Shown here: in pieces, positions 11,098-23,470 of the stretch
How the letters are laid out: each line of letters starts with the position of its first letter
Numbering within the stretch: the first letter of the stretch is position 1
NCBI GenBank assembly: GCA_034509735.1
Contig: JACGWO010000001.1
Span: 31,809,966-31,873,965 of the forward strand
DNA: 64,000 bases
Direction of reading: 5' to 3'
Source of the DNA: Sesamum alatum
Lineage: Eukaryota > Streptophyta > Magnoliopsida > Lamiales > Pedaliaceae
The notes under the pieces: generated by a model
Told to the model about the DNA's origin: nothing
Database searches by the model: none
Seen by the model: only the letters and a program-made list of their open reading frames with translations
Made by a program: the position numbers and the translations under genes

Positions 11098-13007
11098 AGA
11101 GACTTTGGGAAACCATGTGGGCTTAGGATCCACAAGCGCAATTCTCCATGTCCCGCTTTTACGATTCACATGGGAAAAGCCTCGTGGGAGGTATCTAATA
11201 CCATTCTCATCCGATGAGATTTCCAAGATATTTGGCCTCGCCTCTTCACATGATCTCGAGGACTCTAAGCGAATCATGCTACTCGATGTTAGACCCGACC
11301 CATCAATCAAATCATACCTCAACTGTCACCTCCCACGACTTGTGAGACAGGGAAACAACAAGTGTATTCCTATGTTCACAACAATGATGCAGTTTTCCTC
11401 TATTTCAAATGTGCCACGAGTCGTGAGACCATATTGGGTAGCGGTAGCTTCCTCACAACATTGCTATGGATGGAAGGCTGGACATATCAAACCATTTGAC
11501 CCACGTCCATCGTGGGCCTAATATTTTAACTTGATGTTAGGCCCGATCAATCAACCAAACCACACCTCAACTATCGCCCCCCACGACTCGTGAGATAGCG
11601 AAACAGTGAGCGTATTTCTTTGTTTACAACAACAGTGTAGCTTTCCTTCTAAATGTGCCACGACTCGTGAGACCACATCTGGATAGCGGTAGTTTCCTCA
11701 CCATAATGTCGTGGATGGAAGGCTTGGACGGATCAAAAACCATTTTGATCCAAGTCCATTGTGGGCCTAACAGTTTAACTTGGTCCTACCAAGTGAGAGT
11801 TCAAAATGATTGATCGAGACCTCATTACATTAATATTTTGCATGCATAAATATCCAATATTATAAAGCATTTAAATAAATGCATCGTATGCAAGTAAACC
11901 TAGCATACCCCGGTTGGATGATCACGAGCCCAACCTATGCGACCCACTGAGCCCGCAGTAAGTCTATGGTATGTCTAGGGTGGTCCTACACTATTACAAC
12001 AAATTAACCCAATGTCATGCCAATGGGCCTTGTACTCTACTTGTTTCGCCTTGATGTCTCACCTTGGGCCTCCATCCAACGTAGGCCTCCTTTTTTTCTC
12101 TGGGCTTGCCTTATTATACATAAAATGTAAAAACTCGCCAAAAAATTCCTAACTACTCTCATTACAAGGAAAAAAAAGACAAGCCTTAATATCATGAGGC
12201 GAAAGTTGGAGATAATAGTCCCAAAACAAGAGGCACGCAGGCCCCACCCAAAAGGAATTTAAAACCGTACACAGGTCAATGGACTTCGTAATCATCACTT
12301 ATTAATTCAATTAATAAAACACAACATAATTACATATCCAATATAATCATGCTCCAAATAATTCAAACCATGTATTAAATCAATGATATCCAACATCATT
12401 CCATAACATAATTAAATGCAAAAAATTACATGTCAAAATGCAATTAAAAATGGATATTAGAAACCTCGTACAACCCATGTACCTTTTTTTTTTTTTTGGT
12501 TTGGAAACCATTTCCAAAATGATCTTAGACTATTTAATTTTAGGAAAAATCATTCTCAAATAGAATTAAATCAGCCATAAATTAAATATTTCAAAAATAT
12601 ATATAGAATGACAGAAAATCAAATTTTTAGAAAAACGACAAAAAAACGGCCCAGCCGTTCGGCCGTGCCGGCCAGCCACGCGCGCGCATGCCGGCACGCC
12701 CAGCGTGCGCGGCTAGCAGCGCCCGCGCGCGCGGCGGCGGCTGCTGTTGTAATTTTTTTTTAATTATTAGTCTGCACATAAAAAATTGAAACAAATACCC
12801 AGATTTTAAAAAATTCAATTTTCTAAAATAACCCAAATATCCATGATTAATCTACATAATTGAACATGCAAATTTTAACAAATAATTATAAAAATTAAAA
12901 GCCATAAACACATGCTTTTAAAGTTGATCCACACACATTGAACATGCTTGCACACGTAAAACATGTAATCCATAGCCACATACACCAATCCGGGCTCTGA
13001 TACCACT
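11098..13007 (-). mobile_element. leader of copia element 2 with a 248-bp tandem duplication
   Basis: Colinear by eye with the copia 1 leader: the passage near 11120-11260 matches 5400-5540, and 11,915-11,960 matches about 5,990-6,040. A segment at 11288-11535 is repeated at 11536-11784 (both copies start GTTAG-CCCGA). Each copy has two CACGA-N-TCGTG palindromes (11334, 11415, 11582, 11659). A GC-rich block with a 9-bp stem (12664-12672 / 12690-12698) parallels that of element 1. There is no credible ORF. The gag-pol of this element should lie left of the nested LINE, beyond the window. Confidence 0.8.
12992..13005 (-). promoter_or_regulatory. primer-binding site of copia element 2
   Basis: The minus strand reads TGGTATCAGAGCCC, an exact match to the common plant copia PBS, two bases from the LTR start at 13008. 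This shows that the LTR at 13008-15212 is a true 5' LTR, not a solo LTR. Confidence 0.88.
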
Positions 13008-15212
13008 TGAAGGAAAGCGGATCGGCCCGGGAACGCGGCGGAAACACACGGTGGAGATAAAAAACATGCGGATAAAAGAATTTAGTGTACCCTTGAACAT
13101 TCCCAGGCTATTGGTGTATAAATGCAGAATATAAACATTTAAAATAAACAAGCGTTCGCGGCTATAGAATAAGGAAGAAACCAAGAGCATAACTGTAAAT
13201 CGGAATAGCTTTCTCGATTTTGTATTTCGATCGGCTACACGCGTTGATTCCTCCCGACGTTCATCAACACGAGGTCCCAATGTAGAGACCCTCTAAAGTC
13301 GTCCACAGCACACCGGGAGTGATCTCGTTTTTCTTACTAGAGAAAAATGGATCTAGATGATGAAATCGAATAAGGGATTACACTATCAAATTAGTGTTCC
13401 TTCTTGATCTTACTTTGTTCTTCAATTGATCCTAGATAAATGAAGGAACAAAAAGGATTTAGAGAGTGTAGAGAGAGGAGCCGAAAATGGCTTGAGAGAG
13501 TGTGTAGAGAGTGTTCTTTTTTTTCCTAGAAAATGATGAATAATAAAAATCTTGTCTTTGATGATAGTATATACACATATATATACTTTATTAATGTGAT
13601 TATTGGAATGTGTGTAGGTTCATGCAAGGATGTCTAGATACATTCCAATAAATCCCCATTAATCATCGATCAAGCCTACCATTTCATAAGGTATGATTTA
13701 ATCATACAAGTGAAAGAGGCTTGATTGGAATTGATTTTGTCTCTTTTGGAAAGAGACAAATCAACTTGTCAGCAAAGGCCTTCATGGCCAATTTTAGTAC
13801 TTCCAAAAGAAGTAATTTTTTGGCCATCCCCTTTTAGAAGAAGTCCAACTTCTTCTAATTCCAAAAGTGGAATTAACACCTCTCTTCGACCAAGATTTAA
13901 TGGACCGGATTTTATTGTAATCAAATTACAATATGCCCAAGAATTAAATCCTATTTAATTCATGGTCCAATTAAATAATTCTCATTGATCTTTTAATCCA
14001 ATTAAAAGATTCAAGCTTTGATTCTCTACTTAATCAATAAATCTCATTTACTGATAAAATGAGGGTCCGATACAATATCGGCCTGTCCATCCAATGGACA
14101 ATCCCATAAGTAATCCAATTACTTATCATCCTTTGAAATTGACTCAAAGTCAATTACTTCATCTCCTCGGTGATTTGTGTGTGACCCTTTAGGTTCACCA
14201 TCAGCTAAACTTGGGCGCGTGTCCAACAGGAGCCCGTCACCATGGGTGGCCATCTAGCAACGGTCCATGGCACTAGAGACTAGGTGAATGTTGGCGTGAA
14301 CATTTAGGCGTCGATTTCATATGGGTATGGTACTATTATCGACCGTCTCCCTGCCTTAGTCTAGGGTATGGAATTGGCGGTCGGTTCTCATCCTTGACTA
14401 GGTGTCTATGCTTAATACACAAGACTACGCATGCCTCATTACATCGACACGGAAAATCATTCCCTGTTCGATCAACCACTGTGGCCACAGGTTTAAGCAG
14501 CAGAACGTGTCTCCGAGTGCATAGGAGATACCTCTGTCACATACTGACAGGGGACGGATCCTCTTCTTGGATTCCACCATCCTCGCTACACATTCTGACT
14601 GCACTGGACAAGGCTTATAATGATCATCTTACAGAATGACCACCTCTCGCCAGATCCAAGATACATCCATCGTGTGCACGTGACTGCCATGGTTCCTCAA
14701 GTCTGAGGACTACTCCTGTACTATCGGAACAAGAGAAATCCAATCATACCGACCAAGCCTCCAAGGCTTCCATATGATGATCCCCGCGAGTCAGTTCAGT
14801 CGGCTTGACCCCAGTTGACCAACCCACCAAGATCATATAGGCGTCACATGCCTGTCGCTGGTGAAACACGCACTTATCCAATGAATACGACTCTTGATGC
14901 AAGTCTCTATAAGACTGTCGATTCCCTGTCTCGAGGTCCTCGACATGGAACATTTCACACCCAACTAATCAGTTGATTTCATTACCACCATCCAATGCGT
15001 GGCCCAACTGCATGAGTTGTTAACTGTGATCTGTGGGCTTTGTTGTGATATATGTAAAACAACATTTAACATATGAAAAATGAGCACAACAAAGAAAGTG
15101 CCAATGGTAATGAACACTCATTTTATTCATTACATAATATTACATTACACCAAGTTGTCAAATATGTTACAAAATACCAAACTTATTGGCTTTCTGGTCA
15201 CCTATTCTAACA
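13008..15212 (-). repeat. 5' LTR of copia element 2
   Basis: The plus strand runs from TGAAGGAAAGCGGATCGG to TCACCTATTCTAACA, 2205 bp with TG...CA ends. It shares the conserved U3 blocks (14,176-14,290 and 14,690-14,800) with all other family LTRs here but differs clearly in U5. An AT-rich TATATA promoter segment lies near 13,565-13,590 (minus-strand transcription). The 5 bp outside the right end are ATGAC; the partner copy is outside the window. Confidence 0.9.
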
Positions 15213-15217
15213 ATGAC

Positions 15218-15984
15218 CTCCTCCTTCTTAGAGTGGGGGGAGGGGGGGGGGGGGGAGGGACTGAATGGTGAGGAAGAATTAGGCAAAGCCTGGTCCAGGC
15301 CCAATGAGTAAAGCCCGAACCACAAAGGTCATGGTTGGGCCCAGGATTCGAGAAACCCACTTGATGAAGCCCAAGCCGAAAGGGCCTGCGTCCCCACCTG
15401 ATCTAAGAGAAAAACAAACTTAGGGATGTAGGGCCAATCATATTTGGCCCAGATCCGCCTGTATGGCCTGGTGGCCCAAAGAAGTGGATACGAGAGCTGC
15501 CACCGCGATCAAGGAGGGTCCAAGTCAGCTACCAGTGTGGCGAGGTAACTGAATTTTGAAAAGGACGCCAGGCGGAACAGCCCCCCCTTATCCACCAGAC
15601 TCAGCCGAGGTTCAAGGAGGAGTTATCCACTATCCTCCCTCCTGGGGATCAAGGAGTCCTCGCTTTAGCATCTTCTAAGAGTCCTTATTTTACTAGACTT
15701 CTCAACCCAAGAAGACTTTTTCGCCTATAAATATCCCGTCTTCACCCTAATGGGTAATGAATTTGTACTTTTTGCACGCTACACGAAAGTTTTGTGCTAC
15801 ACCTAACACGATTTTATTACTCACGCTTATTGTGTTTTCAATTTATCTTTTTCTAGTAAATTACTTGAGCGTCGGAGTGCTAACACTTGTTTGCAGGTCC
15901 TCGTTCCTTGCATCAATCTAGCGTTCAGTTCCAGACTTCCGGGCCAAGTTCATCCTTTTGATTGAGCAGATTTTGCTCACATCA
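15218..15984 (+). repeat. gypsy-type LTR remnant (3' part)
   Basis: A TATA box (TATAAATA, 15726-15733) is followed by a transcribed-type region with GAGCGTCGGAGTGC and TTGCAGGTCC (about 15,866-15,900). These motifs are common near the ends of plant Ty3/gypsy Tat/Ogre-like LTRs. The LTR appears to end ACATCA at 15984. A PBS-like AATGGCGTCGCAAC follows at about 15,999, so it may be a 5' LTR whose internal region is lost. Its upstream part was displaced by copia 2. A run of G (about 15,233-15,258) lies at the left edge. Confidence 0.55.
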
Positions 15985-17057
15985 ATTATTATATTTCAAT
16001 GGCGTCGCAACTTAGAGAAGGGAAATTATTTATTTTATTAATTTCAATATAGTTTTATTTTATATATATAGGCACTTTATTTTATTTATTTTTTTGGTCT
16101 TGGTTGACTATGAATATTACTTTGATTAAAAAAATTATTACAATTATGAATAGTCGAAGAAATTACATATTTCGAATTTTAGCATATGAAATTATTTGTT
16201 TTGGTCTTATCTTCTGCATTTAAAGTGTTGTGTACATTATAATATAGATCTCAAAATAAATTTAAACTTAATATAATTGTAAAATTGTTAATAATTCTTG
16301 TTTCTTTATATTTTTGATCTTTTCTAAATATTCTTTCAAATGGATTTTCATTTAACAAGTTGTATAATTATTATACTTCAAACTTAAAAATTGATCAATA
16401 AATGAAATGACAAACTTTTGATATTTATAATTAAATAAAAATTAAAATTTAAGATAAACTTGGATAGGATCGAAAATGATACATATTGTATTTTCTTTTA
16501 TGCTTTATTTTAATAAGAGTTAATTAATAAGATGAAATATCTAAAGGTTAAAAGTGAAATGGAAAAGCTGAATTTTATTTTCGTTGTTTGTTCTTGTGGT
16601 GTGATCATCAAGGTAGAGTAACATTTATTAAGAACATAAAAGCCTTACAGAAAAAAAATTTGGTAGCAAACATTAAGCTGTATAACATTTATTAAAGCAT
16701 TTAGCACCAAGTCAAAAAAATTAAATAAATACATTTATTTGACTTTATGTATATTTATATTGTAAAGTGTATGATGCACATACTTTTTAAGTTTTTGCAT
16801 GCATTATTTCTCTATATATTATAACAAAAAAAAATTATTTATATATTTTTATTTATCAGTCTTTCTGTTAGTCATTGTACATCCTACAAAAACATACATA
16901 TACGTGTGTGTGTGTGTGCGCGTGTGTGTCTTTTTTGTGTGTTGTTGTGTGTGTATATAATTATATTAGCCCAAATTTACTTATAATATGAATTGACATT
17001 ACTAACAAAAATACCTATATTGAATGTAAAAAAAACATAATTATCATAATATAAATT
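15985..17057. other. AT-rich stretch without recognisable gene
   Basis: No credible ORF or RNA gene seen. It holds A/T-rich non-coding sequence and a TG/CG dinucleotide microsatellite (about 16,902-16,952). Confidence 0.6.
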
Positions 17058-20000
17058 GGGTGAATTAATACACTCTGCACCCCTAAACTATGCATAAAGT
17101 GCATTTACCCCCCTAAACTTATAAAATGTAACAAAACGCCCCTCATGATATGGATTAATTTTTTTATGAAGAGAATGTCCTTATTGTTTTCACCTCTAAA
17201 ATATGTTTATTTCAATCATTCCCGTAAAATATAATTAAAATTATTATAAAAATTATATTTAACACAAAATACTATCCAAAATTTATTATTTTTATAATTA
17301 GTATAGAATATGTATAAACTCTATAAATTTACAGTTTTTATATTTCATTTACATAACTATTTAAAAATTTACATAATTTTTTGCTTGTGTTGTTTTGAAA
17401 GAATCGGGTACGGCACGGGAACGCAACGGAAGCGTAAAAATATTAATTTAAAGCATAATTTAAAACGGGTTCAAAGAGATGTTCCCTTTGAAGTTTCCGG
17501 GCTTTCGGTGTATGTCAAAGCATAAATTGAAAATAAGAAGATGCTAGACAAGTGGCTAAAGGAAGAAAACAAAAAGGTACATGTAACATAAATGAAAACC
17601 AACCTTATGTTCGTTGCACGTAGAACTGGTTTCTGGTGTTGTTCCCTTTCCGTTTATCCTTCCGTTCACTTGAGTATCCAAATTAGAATTCCTCTAATTT
17701 GTCCACACCACACCATGGAAGAGTTCTCTAAACTATTGCTAGATTGTAGTAGAGAAGAGAAGAAAAACAATTCCAAAACAACACTATTGTTTAGTGATTT
17801 TTATAATGTTTTGTTGTTCAATCCTTTCCAAAAAGTATGAACACAAAAGGGAGAAAATTTTGTAAAGATTTTAGAGTATATTTGGATGAGTTTTTTCTAG
17901 AGAGAAAACAAGTATCAAAACAAGTCTTGTGTGTATACTTTTTGTGTAGTAGAATTCAAAATTCAAAACTAAGTTACCTCCAAGGTAACCTACACACACT
18001 AGCATATTTTCATGCATAACCTCCAACCATGATGGCATAAAAAATCACCTCATTATGCAGCATTATGGCTGGACATATGTGATCATATGTAGAGGATATT
18101 AATTCCTCCTTAACTTGCTAGAATTCGTATTTTTCCATGGACTTGCATTACTAGTCTTAGACCTTGATTTAATCTAATTAAATCAAGTCCAAAAAAATAT
18201 TTATTGAATAGATATTAATCCAATTAATATCATTCCAACTGATGCCAACTAGTTTATTTAATCCAACTAAATAAATACAAGTCCAAACTCTAATTACTTG
18301 ATACAATCAATTAATTAATCCAAACCCGATAAATTAATCCAATTAATTTAAAGGTTCTATACCCAAGAATCAACTAATCCAATTAATTAATTCTTGGACC
18401 ATCCATCAAATGAATTTCCCAATAAATGATCTAATCATTTAATTTTCTCCTTGAATTAATTTAATCCAATGAAATTAATCTACCAATTCATAGAGATTTG
18501 TAGGTGACTCTTTAGGTTCACCCTCAGCTAGACTTGTACTTGTGTCCACACAATTGATCAATTAAATCCAATTTAATTAACTGTTTTCCAATTAACCATT
18601 AATCAAAAAACGTCCGTCATCATGGGTGGCTGTCTAGCAACGATCCATGGCATTAGAGACTAGGTGAATGTTGGCGTGAACATTTAGGCCCCCGAGTATC
18701 ATACGAGTACGGTCCTTCCATCATCCATCTCCCAGTCTAAGTCTAGGGCATGGAATTGGGCGTCGGTTCCTATCCTGGACTAGACAACTATGCTCAATAA
18801 CTCGATACACGTTTGCTCTATTGATCGACATAGAAAACCATTCCCTACTCGACTAATTGTTGTGGCCAAAGACTTAAAGAGTTTAAACCATCTCAGAGTG
18901 CATAGGAGAATCGACTCTCATATACTGACAGGTGACGGATCCTATCTTGGAATCCATCGTCCTCAATACATATTCCGATTCCACTGGATAAGGCTTATAA
19001 TGAACGTATCCCGAATACGGACATCTCTTGCCAGATCTTAGATACAACCATCATATGCATGCGACTGCCATGATTCCTCAAGTTCGATGACTAATCTCGT
19101 ACTATGGAGCCGAGAATTCCAATCATACCGACCAAGCCTCCAAGGCTTCCATATAACGATTCCCGCGAGTCAGTTCATCAGCTAACACCCTTGTTAACTA
19201 ACCCACTAAATGGCATAGACGTCCAACGTCTGTCGCCGATGAAACACGAAACTTATCCAATGAATGGCTATCCTTAGTGCCAGTCTCTATAGGACCCTCG
19301 ATGCCTTGTCTCGAGGTCTTCGACTTTGAACGTTTTTAGACCAACCCTCAGAAGTTGGTTTCATAGCTGCCATCCAATGCGCAACTTAACTCCATGGGTT
19401 TATCCAATTTGTCTGTGGCCATTTGTGTGTCGTTAAAACGTCGTTTAACGTAATCAGTAAGCACAACAAACACATAGGGCCACAGATGAATACTTACTAT
19501 ATTCATCAAGTCAATATTACTTAATAAAGATTGCTAAATAGTACCCAAAATCGCCAATCTAATTGGCTTTCTGGTCACCTATTATAACAGTTATATATAT
19601 GCTGAACTTTTTTTTAAAAAAAAAATAATGATACAATTTAAAAATATTGCATCGAACATACACTATACAATATGCAAATCTATAATATAGTTAATCTATA
19701 ATATTATGTATTTTTTTTATATAATTAATTATGCGTACATATACCTGAACAAAAATTATAAGTTATATAACATACTTTTCTATAAAATTTTATGGATTAT
19801 GTATTTACACAATTTACATGTACTTTTTAACATAAATAATTTACTTTGTAAAACATATATGAATATACTGCGCTTGTAAGTTTTTTGTATTACATAATTA
19901 ATAAAAAAAATTTATAAATTTTAAATATTAACTTTAAATAAAATTTGAGTAAAATTTTAAATCACTAAAAGTAATTTTGGTGAAGTATAAAATATATACC

Positions 20001-20160
20001 ATTATGGAATAAAAATGAAATGTATAGGAGATAAGTGAGAAGGGCATGTTTATCCTTCCAATGTCAAATTATTTTGTCAGGGGCTTTTTGTTACCTTTCA
20101 TACTTTAGGGGCCTAAATGCGACTATATGCATAGTTTATGGGTGCAAATATATTTAACCC
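17058..20160. mobile_element. non-autonomous TIR element, split by a solo LTR
   Basis: The left end (GGGTGAATTAATACACT, 17058) and right end (revcomp GGGTTAAATATATTTGC, 20160) are imperfect inverted repeats. They remain recognisable for about 100 bp, including CCCCTAAACTATGCATA on the left and CCCATAAACTATGCATA in the reverse complement of the right. The bases outside are TATAAATT (17050-17057) and TATAAACT (20161-20168), a likely 8-bp duplication with one mismatch. Without the LTR at 17396-19589 the element is about 0.9 kb. No transposase; superfamily unclear (hAT-like from duplication length, or Mutator-like). Confidence 0.6.
17396..19589 (-). repeat. solo LTR of the copia family
   Basis: The plus strand runs from TGAAAGAATCGGGTACGG to GGTCACCTATTATAACA, about 2194 bp. 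It has the conserved U3 core (18,505-18,670) and the segment matching 14,690-14,800 (19,070-19,170). No PBS lies to the left and no polypurine tract to the right; both flanks are the TIR element, so it is a solo LTR. A clean 5-bp duplication was not found (left TGTTT, right GTTAT). Confidence 0.82.
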
Positions 20161-20290
20161 TATAAACTAATAAATAAAGTGGAAAAAATATGATTTTATT
20201 TTTTAACTGTATCCTTTTTTGCTTTATAAAAGTTGAAACTTTTTTATTTATAAAGTACCTATTAAGTTTTAGTTAACATATTTTTATGGA

Positions 20291-20572
20291 ATAATTTCAT
20301 GTTTGGTTCCCAGAGTTAGTCATTAAATCACTTTTGCTACTACAGGTTCCAACCTCATCAATTTCGTTCCCTAAATTTTTTTAAAGTGATCAAAGTTAGT
20401 CCATAATTGTTAGTTGATTGCCTAAACTAATGGAGGAACCTTTGTGGTCAACTGACATTCAATACTAACTTTGACCATTTCAGACAACTTGGGAATCAAA
20501 ATTAATGAGGTCGGAACATGGAGTACCAAAAGTGATTTAGTGACTAACTTAGGGACCAAAAGTGAATTTCTC
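20291..20572. repeat. MITE-like foldback element
   Basis: The left arm (TTTGGTTCCCAGAGTTAGTC...) and right arm (ending GACTAACTTAGGGACCAAA) are long inverted repeats, giving a hairpin of about 280 bp. No coding potential. Confidence 0.65.
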
Positions 20573-20699
20573 TCTATTGGTTATTTTTTTCACCCAAAAT
20601 GGTATCCCACACCTCTTTTTCCTATGGCAGGTAAGGGATTGTGATTTTTTCGTCTTTGTGGTGGTTTGCTACCTTTTTTTTCCTCCTCTAAGAAGTTTT

Positions 20700-20840
20700 C
20701 TCCATTAGTTTAGACAGTCAACTAACGGTCAGAAATAATATTGATCACTAAAAATATTTGGGGACCCAACTTAATGATGTAACATGGGTTACCAAAAATA
20801 ATTTAGTGATTAACTTAGGGGACCAAAAAGTAAAACTATC
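20700..20840. repeat. half copy of the same MITE-like family
   Basis: This sequence matches the right half of the 20291-20572 element (GGTTACCAAAAATAATTTAGTGATTAACTTAGGGGACC versus its counterpart near 20,520-20,560), in the same orientation. The left arm is largely missing. Confidence 0.5.
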
Positions 20841-21540
20841 CCTATTTTTATTTATAAATTTATTTTTAATATAATTGAACTATTTTATTGTGATAATACA
20901 AACCACTTGCAACGCACGTGTTTCTCACTAGTATGGTATAAATGCATGAAAACTTGATGTCAAGAAAAACGTGAAACCTTGTAGGTTGTAGAGCTTCCTC
21001 GTGGTAGAGGGTTTTAGAATTGAATTCTTTTGATTTCTTATTTTTGTGGTGGTGTGTGTTCTATATTGTATGGTGGATACCTTTTTTTATAAGCATGAGC
21101 AAAGTTTAAGTAGTTTCAACTCACTTTTATTGGGACACCTCTTTTATAAAGCATGAGCAAGGGTTTGACACCATAAGTTTTAGATGAATTTATAATCTAA
21201 CAAGTTGTAACTGAACATGTTTTGGCTCATTAATCAAGCAAAAGTATAAGTGGAATTTGTTTTCATTTTGGATCGATTCAAAAAATATGTAAAACCCAAA
21301 CTTATGTAATTTAACTTATAAAGCAATAAATTAGCTAATATATGTTTAATTTATAACGAATATTCTAAAATTTTGATGTAAGAAATTAGTACTACACGTC
21401 CAAAATAATTAACCGAAGTAGATGATAAAAGTGGTGAATGGGAGACTTGTTCCAGAGTTAGAAAGAGAAAAAGGTGTTCAAGATTCTTTTATGTATTAGT
21501 TTAATTTTATTATCGAAAGACCACAAAATTTTTCCTTTCT

Positions 21541-21835
21541 CACTGCAAGAAAAGTTAATGTTGGTTATACTTTTATTGATTATGGACTAAAATCATAATA
21601 AATTATTATTTTTATCTATGACTACACAAAAATAATAGCAAAAATTTAGACAATCTACCATGAAAAATTAATTTTGCTACGGCTATAAACCATAACAAAT
21701 GCTTTTGCCCTAGCCTTTAGCCATGACAAATATTTTAACCACACTCGCAAAAACTACAGGCAACAACCATTGTATGGTCGTGGTGAATAATTATTTATTA
21801 TGCCTATTTATCTTTAATCATGACAATTAACCATA
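21541..21835. repeat. possible CACTA-like terminus with subterminal repeats
   Basis: Begins CACTGCAAGAAAAG, one change from the common plant CACTA end CACTACAAGAAA. It is followed by short degenerate repeats around ACCATGACAAAT in both orientations. A related block lies at 30,100-30,600. No transposase is associated. Could equally be a MITE end. Confidence 0.4.
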
Positions 21836-23470
21836 GGATCAAATATTAAATTTCTTCTAGCGTCTTTCATTTTGCCCCAAAACTTTTGATTCAATATCAA
21901 TTAGTTTCTTGTGTTGTAATCAAACGTATCAGATACATAATTCAATTTTCTATTTCAAATTTTATTGCACATTGTAGTTCATTTAACATCTATATATTAC
22001 ATATCAAAAAATTACACTAATTAACTTATTTAAAAGAACATTTATATGTGTGTAGCACGCATCTATTAAACATAACAAAATAAAATTTGGAATAAAAATC
22101 TAACACCTCTAACGGAAAAAGTATCTATATATATATAGCAAAAAGATATTTGACCGCAATTAAGCTAGTTTTGACTCTCAATTCTTAGGATTTTGAGTTT
22201 TTTAATTTTCAAAAAAAAATCTCATTGATTAGAATTCTCATCCATTTTGAAATTAAAATTAAATTCGTATATATGTAAAAAAATCCTATCTTCAAGATTA
22301 GTGTTTATCTATACTAGATTCTACCTTTAAAATTAAGATACTAATCCAATTTGTATTTATTTTAAACAAATTTAAATTTTATAATTAATTTTTTATCATA
22401 AAAAATATATACTTATCTTAAGACCAATCATCTATTTTATTTTAATCATATACTTTTCAGTTTAAACTTATATTAATATCTTCATATACCTTGCAGTAAT
22501 TTTTTATTTTCAATAATGTTAAATCATTATTTTTACAATTAGTTATTTTATTAACACATTTTTTTGATAATTATTATTGGTGCATTAATATTGATAAAAA
22601 TACGTTCTCACTTTTCATTCAAAATTCAATTTCTTTTTCTTTTTCTATATTTATGATTGAATTAATTTTCAATTTTTCATTGTTTTTCAGGTTTGAAAAA
22701 TCATTTTCCCACTATCCGTTTACAATTTATGTTACATTTAGCATCTTCTCCCATAACAATTTTACTTCATTTTTTTCCTTAGTGAAACAATTTTGTAAAT
22801 ATTGCTTTATCAAAATTTTAACATTAAAATTATGTATTTGCTATTATTATTAATTTTGAGTATTTACAAAATCTTTGTTGAATTTTTATTTTTCAGTTAT
22901 CTTTCTTTTCCTTAATATTCCATTGATTACTTTTGTTTTTTTCTCCGATTAATTAATTTATGTATTTACCTTCAGCTATAATAATATGTTTGTAATTTTC
23001 TTTCAATCAAATAGTCATGATTTCTCTACTTAATCGCCAAATGAAGATATATTTTTATCTAATAATAGTTTCATTGACATCTTTCCTCTTCGATTACAAT
23101 TAGAATTTTTTTTTCTAAAATCTTGCTTTTCTTAACCTATTTTTCAAGTGTGGAGATATAAGTGTGAATATTTGCTTAAATTAGTTTATATATTTTTATT
23201 TTTATTTATTCAACTTTTCAAGTGTTTTTCCATTAAATTTCATGTTTATTTCTTTAAAAATCTTATTGAATGTTTATATAAACTAAATATTCATGCTATA
23301 TTTTCTCCACTAAATTTCTTTCATCCATTTTAGTATTTGGTGATGTTTACTGATAGTTTTCATATTAATTTTCATACTTATGTACGAGTTATTTTCTTTT
23401 CATAACTACATATATATATAAATATACATAAATATACACTTATATTGTCACTATCATTTATTTTCTTATT
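21836..23470. other. very AT-rich stretch, no gene seen
   Basis: Low-complexity A/T sequence with short spurious ORFs only. No splice-supported coding segment, tRNA or repeat with clear ends was recognised. Confidence 0.6.

Noticed and set aside
1..15212. Endogenous retrovirus with env
   Set aside because: Domain order is Gag-PR-IN-RT-RH (copia) and no envelope-like ORF follows RNase H; the polypurine tract comes directly after pol.
15229..15258. Long G run as a regulatory G-quadruplex
   Set aside because: A single homopolymer at the junction of copia 2 and the gypsy LTR remnant; it could be slippage or an assembly error, with no supporting context.
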